Notes under the pieces: generated by a model
The model's database searches: none
What the model was told of the DNA's origin: nothing
Seen by the model: the letters and a program-made list of their open reading frames with translations, nothing else
Origin: Ascidia mentula
Taxonomy: Eukaryota > Chordata > Ascidiacea > Phlebobranchia > Ascidiidae
Assembly (NCBI GenBank): GCA_947561715.1
Contig: OX387200.1
Location: 12,092,501 to 12,156,500, forward strand
Direction: 5' to 3'
Length of the DNA stretch: 64,000 bases
In this document: positions 1 through 11,675 of the stretch, in pieces
Layout: each line of letters starts with the position of its first letter
Numbering within the stretch: the stretch's first letter is position 1
Program-made: the position numbers and the translations under genes

Positions 1-138
1 TACGTTGTGCAACCGCAAAAGCAATACTGGAATACCAGCGTTTTCCACTGTATAACAAAGCTTGTACTGAAAAAAATTATTTTTTATCGAAAAGTCATAT
101 ACTGCAAAATGGACAAGTACTGAAATCTCATAGTTACA

Positions 139-276
139 TACGTTGTGCAACCGCAAAAGCAATACTGGAGTACCAGCGTTTTCCATTGTATAATAAAGCT
201 TGTACTGAAAAAAATTATTTTTTATCGAAAAGTCATATACTGCAAAATGGACAAGTGCTGAAATCTCATAGTTACA
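139..276 (+). repeat. Representative type B monomer
   Basis: One complete 138-bp unit in the chosen phase (starting TACGTTGTGC). The central core reads GA7TTAT6ATCG, which in the open plus frame gives the signature EKNYFLSK. It carries the HindIII site AAGCTT. Type B copies often go with the CTCATAG form of the late segment and with GTACCAGCG or GAATACCAG in the early segment, but these links are loose. Confidence 0.9.
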
Positions 277-414
277 TACGTTGTGCAACCGCAAAAGCAA
301 TACTGGAGTATCAGCGTTTTCCACTGTATAATAAAGCTTGTACTGCAAAAAAATATTTTTCATCGAAAAGTCATATACTGCAAAATGGACAAGTGCTGAC
401 ATGGCATAGTTACA

Positions 415-552
415 TACGTTGTGCAACCGCAAAAGCAATACTGGAGTATCAGCGTTTTCCACTGTATAATAAAGCTTGTACTGCAAAAAAATATTTTTCA
501 TCGAAAAGTCATATACTGCAAAATGGACAAGTGCTGAAATCTCATAGTTACA
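415..552 (+). repeat. Representative type A monomer
   Basis: One complete 138-bp unit in the same phase as the type B example. The core reads GCA7TAT5CATCG (plus-frame signature AKKYFSSK) and contains the perfect 12-bp palindrome AAAAATATTTTT and an SspI site (AATATT). This is the commoner type. TACTGCAAAA occurs twice within the unit, 35 bp apart. The early segment TGCAACCGCAAAAGCAATA is among the least variable stretches across copies, judged by eye. Confidence 0.9.
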
Positions 553-1100
553 TACGTTGTGCAACCGCAAAAGCAATACTGGAGTACCAGCGTTTTCCAT
601 TGTATAATAAAGCTTGTACTGAAAAAAATTATTTTTTATCGAAAAGTCATATACTGCAAAATGGACAAGTGCTGAAATCGCATAGTTACATACGTTGTGC
701 AACCGCAAAAGCAATACTGGAATATCAGCGTTGTCCACTGTATAACAAAGCTTGTACTGAAAAAAATTATTTTTTGTCGAAAAGTCGTATACTGCATAAT
801 GGACAAGTGCTGAAATCTCATAGTTACATACGTTGTGCAACCGCAAAAGCAATACTGGAGTATCAGCGTTTTCCACTGTACAATAAAGCTTGTACTGCAA
901 AAAAATATTTTTCATCGAAAAGTCATATACTGCAAAATGGACAAGTGCTGAAATCGCATAGTTGCATACGTTGTGCAACCGCAAAAGCAATACTGGAGTA
1001 CCAGCGTTTTCCACTGTATAATAAAGCTTGTACTGAAAAAAATATTTTTCATCGAAAAGTCATATACTGCAAAATGGACAAGTGCTGAAATCGCATAGTT

Positions 1101-1120
1101 ACGTACGTTGTACAACCGCA
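1101..1120. repeat. Landmark ACGTACGTTGTACAACC (one of four)
   Basis: At this site the usual GTTGTGCAAC is GTTGTACAAC, a perfect 10-bp palindrome, preceded by the palindrome ACGTACGT. The same combination starts at 22765, 33800 and 42629. Spacings are 157, 80 and 64 monomers, less 2, 5 and 3 bp, so all four descend from one variant monomer spread by block duplication. In all four, a 137-bp hybrid monomer lies just upstream. Confidence 0.85.
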
Positions 1121-4100
1121 AAAGCAATACTGGAGTATCAGCGTTTTCCACTGTATAATAAAGCTTGTACTGCAAAAAAATATTTTTCATCGAAAAGTCA
1201 TATACTGCAAAATGGACAAGTGCTGAAATCGCATAGTTACATACGTTGTGCAACCGCAAAAGTAATACTGGAGTATCAGCGTTTTCCACAGTATAATAAA
1301 GCTTGTACTGCAAAAAAATATTTTTCATCGAAAAGTCATATACTGCAAATTGGAAAAGTGCTGAAATCGCACAGTTGCATACGTTGTGCAACCGCAAAAG
1401 CAATACTGGAATACCAGCGTTTTCCACTGTATAACAAAGCTTGTACTGAAAAAAATTATTTTTTATCGAAAAGTCATATACTGCAAAATGGACAAGTACT
1501 GAAATCTCATAGTTACATACGTTGTGCAACCGCAAAAGCAATACTGGAGTACCAGCGTTTTCCACTGTATAATAAAGCTTGTACTGCAAAAAAATATTTT
1601 TTATCGAAAAGTCATATACTGCAAAATAGAAAAGTGCTGAAATCGCACAATTGCATAAGTTGTGCAACCGCAAAAGCAATACTGGAATACCAGCGTTTTC
1701 CACTGTATAACAAAGCTTGTACAGAAAAAAATTATTTTTTATCGAAAAGTCATATACTGCAAAATGGACAAGTGCTGAAATCTCATAGTTACATACGTTG
1801 TGCAACCGCAAAAGCAATACTGGAATATCAGCGTTTTCCACTGTATAATAAAGCTTGTACTGAAAAAAATTATTTTTTATCGAAAAGTCATATACTGCAA
1901 AATGCACAAGTGCTGAAATCGCACAGTTACATACGTTGTGCAACCGCAAAAGCAATACTGGAGTATCAGCGTTTTCCACTGTATAATAAAGCTTGCAGTG
2001 CAAAAAAATATTTTTCATCGAAAAGTCATATACTGCAAAATGGACAAGTGCTGAAATCGCATAGTTACATACGTTGTGCAACCGCAAAAGCAATATTGGA
2101 GTATCAGCATTTTCCACTGTATAATAAAGCTTGTACTGCAAAAAAATATTTTTCATCGAAAAGTCATATACTGCAAAATGGACAAGTGCTGAAATCGCAT
2201 AGTTACATACGTTGTGCAACCGCAAAAGCAATACTGGAGTATCAGCGTTTTCCACTGTATAATAAAGCTTGTACTGCAAAAAAATATTTTTCATCGAAAA
2301 GTCATATACTGCAAAATGGACAAGTGCTGAAATCGCATAGTTACATACGTTGTGCAACCGCAAAAGCAATATTGGAGTATCAGCGTTTTCCAATGTATAA
2401 TAAAGCTTGTACTGCAAAAAAATATTTTTCATCGAAAAGTCATATACTGTAAAATGGACAAGTGCTGAAATCGCATAGTTAAATACGTTGTGCAACCGCA
2501 AAAGCAATACTGGAGTATCAGCGTTTTCCACTGTATAATAAAGCTTGTACTGCAAAAAAATATTTTTCATCGAAAAGTCATATACTGCAAAATGGACAAG
2601 TGCTGAAATCGCATAGTTACATACGTTGTGCAACCGCAAAAGCAATACTGGAGTATCAGCGTTTTCCACTGTATAATAAAGCTTGTACTGCAAAAAAATA
2701 TTTTTCATCGAAAAGTCATATACTGCAAAATGGACAAGTGCTGAAATCGCATAGTTACATACGTTGTGCAACCGCAAAAGCAATACTGGAATATCAGCGT
2801 TGTCCACTGTATAACAAAGCTTGTACTGAAAAAAATTATTTTTTGTCGAAAAGTCACATACTGCAAAATGGACAAGTGCTGAAATCTCATAGTTACATAC
2901 GTTGTGCAACCGCAAAAGCAATACTGGAGTATCAGCGTTTTCCACTGTATAATAAAGCTTGTACTGCAAAAAAATATTATTTATCGAAAAGTCATATACT
3001 GCAAAATGGACAAGTGCTGAAATCGCACAGTTGCATACGTTGTGCAACCGCAAAAGCAATACTGGAATACCAGCGTTTTCCACTGTATAACAAAGCTTGT
3101 AATGAAAAAAATTATTTTTTATCGAAAAGTCATATACTGCAAAATGGACAAGTGCTGAAATCGCATAGTTACATACGTTGTGCAACCGCAAAAGCAATAC
3201 TGGAGTATCAGCGTTGTCCACTGTATAACAAAGCTTGTACTGAAAAAAATTATTTTTTGTCGAAAAGTCACATACTGCAAAATGGACAAGTGCTGAAATC
3301 TCATAGTTACATACGTTGTGCAACCGCAAAAGCAATACTGGAGTATCAGCGTTTTCCACTGTATAATAAAGCTTGCACTGCAAAAAAATATTTTTCATCG
3401 AAAAGTCATATACTGTAAAATGGACAAGTGCTGAAATCGCATAGTTACATACGTTGTGCAACCGCAAAAGCAATACTGGAGTATCAGCGTTTTCCACTGT
3501 ATAATAAAGCTTGTACTGCAAAAAAATATTTTTCATCGAAAAGTCATATACTGCAAAATGGACAAGTGCTGAAATCGCATAGTTGTATACGTTGTGCAAC
3601 CGCAAAAGCAATACTGGAGTATCAGCGTTTTCCCCTGTATAATAAAGCTTGTACTGCAAAAAAATATTTTTCATCGAAAAGTCATATACTGCAAAATGGA
3701 CAAGTGCTGAAATCGCATAGTTGTATACGTTGTGCAACCGCAAAAGCAATACTGGAATATCAGCGTTGTCCACTGTATCACAAAGCTTGTACTGAAAAAA
3801 ATTATTTTTTGTCGAAAAGTCACATACTGCAAAATGGACAAGTGCTGAAATCTCATAGTTACATACGTTGTGCAACCGCAAAAGCAATACTGGAGTATCA
3901 GCGTTTTCCACTGTATAATAAAGCTTGCACTGCAAAAAAATATTTTTCATCGAAAAGTCATATACTGCAAAATGGACAAGTGCTGAAATCGCATAGTTAC
4001 ATACGTTGTGCAACCGCAAAAGCAATACTGGAGTATCAGCGTTTTCCACTGTATAATAAAGCTTGTACTGCAAAAAAATATTTTTCATCGAAAAGTCATA

Positions 4101-6276
4101 TACTGCAAAATGGACAAGTGCTGAAATCGCATAGTTGTATACGTTGTGCAACCGCAAAAGCAATACTGGAGTATCAGCGTTTTCCCCTGTATAATAAAGC
4201 TTGTACTGCAAAAAAATATTTTTCATCGAAAAGTCATATACTGCAAAATGGACAAGTGCTGAAATCGCATAGTTGTATACGTTGTGCAACCGCAAAAGCA
4301 ATACTGGAGTATCAGCCTTTTCCCCTGTATAATAAAGCTTGTACTGCAAAAAAATATTTTTTATCGAAAAGTCATATACTGCAAAATAGACAAGTGCTGA
4401 AATCGCACAGTTGCATACGTTGTGCAACCGCAAAAGCAATACTGGAATACCAGCGTTTTCCACTGTATAATAAAGCTTGTACTGAAAAAAATTATTTTTT
4501 ATCGAAAAGTCATATACTGCAAAATGGACAAGTACTGAAATCTCATAGTTTCATACGTTGTGCAACCGCAAAAGCAATACTGGAGTACCAGCGTTTTCCA
4601 CTGTATAATAAAGCTTGTACTGAAAAAAATATTTTTCATCGAAAAGTCATATACTGCAAAATGGACAAGTGCTGAAATCTCATAGTTACATACGTTGTGC
4701 AACCGCAAAAGCAATACTGGAATATCAGCGTTTTCCACTGTATAATAAAGCTTGTACTGAAAAAAATTATTTTTTATCGAAAAGTCATATACTGCAAAAT
4801 GCACAAGTGCTGAAATCGCACAGTTACATACGTTGTGCAACCGCAAAAGCAATACTGGAGTATCAGCGTTTTCCACTGTATAATAAAGCTTGCAGTGCAA
4901 AAAAATATTTTTCATCGAAAAGTCATATACTGCAAAATGGACAAGTGCTGAAATCGCATAGTTACATACGTTGTGCAACCGCAAAAGCAATATTGGAGTA
5001 TCAGCGTTTTCCACTGTATAATAAAGCTTGTACTGCAAAAAAATATTTTTCATCGAAAAGTCATACACTGCAAAATGGACAAGTGCTGAAATCGCATAGT
5101 TACATACGTTGTGCAACCGCAAAAGCAATACTGGAGTACCAGCGTTTTCCACTGTATAATAAAGCTTGTAATGAAAAAAATTATTTTTTATCGAAAAGTC
5201 ATATACTGCAAAATGGACAAGTGCTGAAATCTCATAGTTACATACGTTGTGCAACTGCAAAAGCAATACTGGAGTATCAGCGTTTTCCACTGTATAATAA
5301 AGCTTGTACTGCAAAAAAATATTTTTTATCGAAAAGTCATATACTGCAAAATGGACAAGTGCTGAAATCACATAGTTACATACGTTGTGCAACCGCAAAA
5401 GCAATACTGGAGTATCAGCGTTTTCCCCTGTATAATAAAGCTTGTACTGCAAAAAAATATTTTTTATCGAAAAGTCATATACTGCAAAATAGAAAAGTGC
5501 TGAAATCGCACAATTGCATAAGTTGTGCAACCGCAAAAGCAATATTGGAATACCAGCGTTTTCCACTGTATAACAAAGCTTGTACAGAAATAAATTATTT
5601 TTTATCGAAAAGTCATATACAGCAAAATGGACAAGTGCTGAAATCTCATAGTTACATACGTTGTGCAACCGCAAAAGCAATACTGGAATATCAGCGTTTT
5701 CCACTGTATAATAAAGCTTGTACTGAAAAAAATTATTTTTTATCGAAAAGTCATATACTGCAAAATGCACAAGTGCTGAAATCGCACAGTTACATACGTT
5801 GTGCAACCGCAAAAGCAATACTGGAGTATCAGCGTTTTCCACTGTATAATAAAGCTTGCAGTGCAAAAAAATATTTTTCATCGAAAAGTCATATACTGCA
5901 AAATGGACAAGTGCTGAAATCGCATAGTTACATACGTTGTGCAACCGCAAAAGCAATATTGGAGTATCAGCGTTTTCCACTGTATAATAAAGCTTGTACT
6001 GCAAAAAAATATTTTTCATCGAAAAGTCATATACTGCAAAATGGACAAGTGCTGAAATCGCATAGTTACATACGTTGTGCAACCGCAAAAGCAATACTGG
6101 AGTATCAGCGTTTTCCACTGTATAATAAAGCTTGTACTGCAAAAAAATATTTTTCATCGAAAAGTCATATACTGCAAAATGGACAAGTGCTGAAATCGCA
6201 TAGTTGCATACGTTGTGCAACCGCAAAAGCAATACTGGAGTATCAGCGTTTTCTACTGTATAATAAAGCTTGTACT

Positions 6277-7796
6277 GCAAAAAAATATTTTTTTTATCGA
6301 AAAGTCATATACTGCAAAATAGACAAGTGCTGAAATCGCACAGTTGCATACGTTGAGCAACCGCAAAAGCAATACTGGAATACCAGCGTTTTCCACTGTA
6401 TAACAAAGCTTGTACTGAAAAAAATTATTTTTTATCGAAAAGTCGTATACTGCAAAATGGACAAGTACTGAAATCTCATAGTTTCATACGTTGTGCAACC
6501 GCAAAAGCAATACTGGAGTACCAGCGTTTTCCACTGTATAATAAAGCTTGTACTGAAAAAAATATTTTTCATCGAAAAGTCATATACTGCAAAATGGACA
6601 AGTGCTGAAATCGCATAGTTACGTACGTTGTGCAACCGCAAAAGCAATACTGGAGTATCAGCGTTTTCCACTGTATAATAAAGCTTGTACTGAAAAAAAT
6701 TATTTTTTATCGAAAAGTCATATACTGCAAAATGCACAAGTGCTGAAATCGCACAGTTACATACGTTGTGCAACCGCAAAAGCAATACTGGAGTATCAGC
6801 GTTTTCCACTGTATAATAAAGCTTGCAGTGCAAAAAAATATTTTTCATCGAAAAGTCATATACTGCAAAATGGACAAGTGCTGAAATCGCATAGTTACAT
6901 ACGTTGTGCAACCGCAAAAGCAATATTGGAGTATCAGCGTTTTCCACTGTATAATAAAGCTTGTACTGCAAAAAAATATTTTTCATCGAAAAGTCATATA
7001 CTGCAAAATGGACAAGTGCTGAAATCGCATAGTTACATACGTTGTGCAACCGCAAAAGCAATACTGGAGTATCAGCGTTTTCCACTGTATAATAAAGCTT
7101 GTACTGCAAAAAAATATTTTTCATCGAAAAGTCATATACTGCAAAATGCACAAGTGCTGAAATCGCACAGTTACATACGTTGTGCAACCGCAAAAGCAAT
7201 ACTGGAGTATCAGCGTTTTCCACTGTATAATAAAGCTTGCAGTGCAAAAAAATATTTTTCATCGAAAAGTCATATACTGCAAAATGGACAAGTGCTGAAA
7301 TCGCATAGTTACATACGTTGTGCAACCGCAAAAGCAATATTGGAGTATCAGCGTTTTCCACTGTATAATAAAGCTTGTACTGCAAAAAAATATTTTTCAT
7401 CGAAAAGTCATATACTGCAAAATGGACAAGTGCTGAAATCGCATAGTTAAATACGTTGTGCAACCGCAAAAGCAATACTGGAGTATCAGCGTTTTCCACT
7501 GTATAATAAAGCTTGTACTGCAAAAAAATATTTTTCATCGAAAAGTCATATACTGCAAAATGGACAAGTGCTGAAATCGCATAGTTACATACGTTGTGCA
7601 ACCGCAAAAGCAATACTGGAGTATCAGCGTTTTCCACTGTATAATAAAGCTTGTACTGCAAAAAAATATTTTTCATCGAAAAGTCATATACTGCAAAATG
7701 GACAAGTGCTGAAATCGCATAGTTGCATACGTTGTGCAACCGCAAAAGCAATACTGGAGTATCAGCGTTTTCTACTGTATAATAAAGCTTGTACTG
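6277..7796. repeat. 11-monomer block between two 140-bp marker monomers, with an internal trimer duplication
   Basis: Two 140-bp monomers (core GCA7TAT8ATCG) lie 1519 bp apart, which is 11 monomers plus 1 bp. The extra base reflects one 140-bp (+2) and one 137-bp (-1) monomer per unit. Inside, the trimer marked by GCTTGCAGTGC is present twice, near 6826 and 7240, exactly 414 bp (3 x 138) apart. The second copy starts in a hybrid monomer that joins a type A core to the GCAAAATGCACAAGTG variant near 7140. Confidence 0.8.
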
Positions 7797-7949
7797 CAAA
7801 AAAATATTTTTTTTATCGAAAAGTCATATACTGCAAAATAGACAAGTGCTGAAATCGCACAGTTGCATACGTTGAGCAACCGCAAAAGCAATACTGGAAT
7901 ACCAGCGTTTTCCACTGTATAACAAAGCTTGTACTGAAAAAAATTATTT

Positions 7950-10435
7950 TTTATCGAAAAGTCGTATACTGCAAAATGGACAAGTACTGAAATCTCATAG
8001 TTTCATACGTTGTGCAACCGCAAAAGCAATACTGGAGTACCAGCGTTTTCCACTGTATAATAAAGCTTGTACTGAAAAAAATATTTTTCATCGAAAAGTC
8101 ATATACTGCAAAATGGACAAGTGCTGAAATCGCATAGTTACGTACGTTGTGCAACCGCAAAAGCAATACTGGAGTATCAGCGTTTTCCACTGTATAATAA
8201 AGCTTGTACTGAAAAAAATTATTTTTTATCGAAAAGTCATATACTGCAAAATGCACAAGTGCTGAAATCGCACAGTTACATACGTTGTGCAACCGCAAAA
8301 GCAATACTGGAGTATCAGCGTTTTCCACTGTATAATAAAGCTTGCAGTGCAAAAAAATATTTTTCATCGAAAAGTCATATACTGCAAAATGGACAAGTGC
8401 TGAAATCGCATAGTTACATACGTTGTGCAACCGCAAAAGCAATATTGGAGTATCAGCGTTTTCCACTGTATAATAAAGCTTGTACTGCAAAAAAATATTT
8501 TTCATCGAAAAGTCATATACTGCAAAATGGACAAGTGCTGAAATCGCATAGTTACATACGTTGTGCAACCGCAAAAGCAATACTGGAGTATCAGCGTTTT
8601 CCACTGTATAATAAAGCTTGTACTGCAAAAAAATATTTTTCATCGAAAAGTCATATACTGCAAAATGGACAAGTGCTGAAATCGCATAGTTACATACGTT
8701 GTGCAACCGCAAAAGCAATATTGGAGTATCAGCGTTTTCCAATGTATAATAAAGCTTGTACTGCAAAAAAATATTTTTCATCGAAAAGTCATATACTGCA
8801 AAATGGACAAGTGCTGAAATCGCATAGTTAAATACGTTGTGCAACCGCAAAAGCAATACTGGAGTATCAGCGTTTTCCACTGTATAATAAAGCTTGTACT
8901 GCAAAAAAATATTTTTCATCGAAAAGTCATATACTGCAAAATGGACAAGTGCTGAAATCGCATAGTTACATACGTTGTGCAACCGCAAAAGCAATACTGG
9001 AGTATCAGCGTTTTCCACTGTATAATAAAGCTTGTACTGCAAAAAAATATTATTTATCGAAAAGTCATATACTGCAAAATGGACAAGTGCTGAAATCGCA
9101 CAGTTGCATACGTTGTGCAACCGCAAAAGCAATACTGGAGTATCAGCGTTTTCCACTGTATAATAAAGCTTGTACTGAAAAAAAATATTTTTCATCGAAA
9201 AGTCATATACTGCAAAATGGACAAGTGCTGAAATCGCACAGTTGCATACGTTGTGCAACCGCAAAAGCAATACTGGAGTATCAGCGTTTTCCACTGTATA
9301 ATAAAGCTTGTACTGAAAAAAAATATTTTTCATCGAAAAGTCATATACTGCAAAATGGACAAGTGCTGAAATCGCATAGTTACATACGTTGTGCAACCGC
9401 AAAAGCAATACTGGAATATCAGCGTTGTCCACTGTATAATAAAGCTTGTACTGCAAAAAAATATTTTTCATCGAAAAGTCATATACTGCAAAATGGACAA
9501 GTGCTGAAATCGCATAGTTACATACGTTGTGCAACCGCAAAAGCAATACTGGAGTATCAGCGTTTTCCCCTGTATAATAAAGCTTGTACTGCAAAAAAAT
9601 ATTTTTTATCGAAAAGTCATATACTGCAAAATAGAAAAGTGCTGAAATCGCACAGTTGCATAAGTTGTGCAACCGCAAAAGCAATACTGGAATACCAGCG
9701 TTTTCCACTGTATAACAAAGCTTGTAATGAAAAAAATTATTTTTTATCGAAAAGTCATATACTGCAAAATGGACAAGTGCTGAAATCGCATAGTTACATA
9801 CGTTGTGCAACCGCAAAAGCAATACTGGAGTATCAGCGTTTTCCACTGTATAATAAAGCTTGTACTGCAAAAAAATATTTTTCATCGAAAAGTCATATAC
9901 TGCAAAATGGACAAGTGCTGAAATCGCATAGTTACATACGTTGTGCAACCGCAAAAGCAATACTGGAATATCAGCGTTGTCCACTGTATAACAAAGCTTG
10001 TACTGAAAAAAATTATTTTTTGTCGAAAAGTCACATACTGCAAAATGGACAAGTGCTGAAATCTCATAGTTACATACGTTGTGCAACCGCAAAAGCAATA
10101 CTGGAGTATCAGCGTTTTCCACTGTATAATAAAGCTTGCACTGCAAAAAAATATTTTTCATCGAAAAGTCATATACTGCAAAATGGACAAGTGCTGAAAT
10201 CGCATAGTTACATACGTTGTGCAACCGCAAAAGCAATACTGGAGTATCAGCGTTTTCCACTGTATAATAAAGCTTGTACTGCAAAAAAATATTTTTCATC
10301 GAAAAGTCATATACTGCAAAATGGACAAGTGCTGAAATCGCATAGTTGTATACGTTGTGCAACCGCAAAAGCAATACTGGAGTATCAGCGTTTTCCCCTG
10401 TATAATAAAGCTTGTACTGCAAAAAAATATTTTTC
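7950..10435. repeat. Large duplicated block, copy 1 (partner about 11676-14435)
   Basis: The subtype order here is repeated 3726 bp (27 x 138) downstream at the left end (8121 and 11847) and 4002 bp (29 x 138) downstream at the right end (9882 and 13884). The change of offset shows that the partner has two more monomers. The match stops at a hybrid monomer near 10440. Confidence 0.78.
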
Positions 10436-11675
10436 ATCGAAAAGTCATATACAGCAAAATGGACAAGTGCTGAAATCTCATAGTTACATACGTTGTGCAA
10501 CCGCAAAAGCAATACTGGAATATCAGCGTTTTCCACTGTATAATAAAGCTTGTACTGAAAAAAATTATTTTTTATCGAAAAGTCATATACTGCAAAATGC
10601 ACAAGTGCTGAAATCGCACAGTTACATACGTTGTGCAACCGCAAAAGCAATACTGGAGTATCAGCGTTTTCCACTGTATAATAAAGCTTGCAGTGCAAAA
10701 AAATATTTTTCATCGAAAAGTCATATACTGCAAAATGGACAAGTGCTGAAATCGCATAGTTACATACGTTGTGCAACCGCAAAAGCAATATTGGAGTATC
10801 AGCGTTTTCCACTGTATAATAAAGCTTGTACTGCAAAAAAATATTTTTCATCGAAAAGTCATATACTGCAAAATGGACAAGTGCTGAAATCGCATAGTTA
10901 CATACGTTGTGCAACCGCAAAAGCAATACTGGAGTATCAGCGTTTTCCACTGTATAATAAAGCTTGTACTGCAAAAAAATATTTTTCATCGAAAAGTCAT
11001 ATACTGCAAAATGGACAAGTGCTGAAATCGCATAGTTATATACGTTGTGCAACCGCAAAAGCAATATTGGAGTATCAGCGTTTTCCACTGTATAATAAAG
11101 CTTGTACTGCAAAAAAATATTTTTCATCGAAAAGTCATATACTGCAAAATGGACAAGTGCTGAAATCGCATAGTTAAATACGTTGTGCAACCGCAAAAGC
11201 AATACTGGAGTATCAGCGTTTTCCACTGTATAATAAAGCTTGTACTGCAAAAAAATATTTTTCATCGAAAAGTCATATACTGCAAAATGGACAAGTGCTG
11301 AAATCGCATAGTTACATACGTTGTGCAACCGCAAAAGCAATACTGGAGTATCAGCGTTTTCCACTGTATAATAAAGCTTGTACTGCAAAAAATATTTTTC
11401 ATCGAAAAGTCATATACTGCAAAATGGACAAGTGCTGAAATCGCATAGTTGCATACGTTGTGCAACCGCAAAAGCAATACTGGAGTATCAGCGTTTTCTA
11501 CTGTATAATAAAGCTTGTACTGCAAAAAAATATTTTTTTTATCGAAAAGTCATATACTGCAAAATAGACAAGTGCGGAAATCGCACAGTTGCATACGTTG
11601 AGCAACCGCAAAAGCAATACTGGAATACCAGCGTTTTCCACTGTATAACAAAGCTTGTACTGAAAAAAATTATTT

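Larger units (their letters stand above)
1..2480. repeat. Long-range duplicated block, copy 1 (partner at 41529-44008)
   Basis: This stretch matches 41529-44008 at a constant offset of 41528 bp, checked at three landmarks: the private variant GCTGACATGGC (393 and 41921), ACGTACGTTGTACAACC (1101 and 42629) and the AGTTAAATACG variant (2479 and 44007). The order of monomer subtypes between the landmarks is the same. A few private substitutions separate the copies. Beyond about 2480 the two copies stay related, but extra monomers have been gained near 44010-44290. Confidence 0.85.

Noticed and set aside
415-552. CENP-B box in the monomer
   Set aside because: Only the TTCGNNNNANN part matches; the CGGG part is missing in the copies I read.
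139-552. Shorter ancestral sub-repeat inside the monomer
   Set aside because: TACTGCAAAA occurs twice 35 bp apart and GCAAAA a third time, but the three spacings (54, 35 and 49 bp) are unequal and the surrounding bases do not align, so no regular sub-period is supported.
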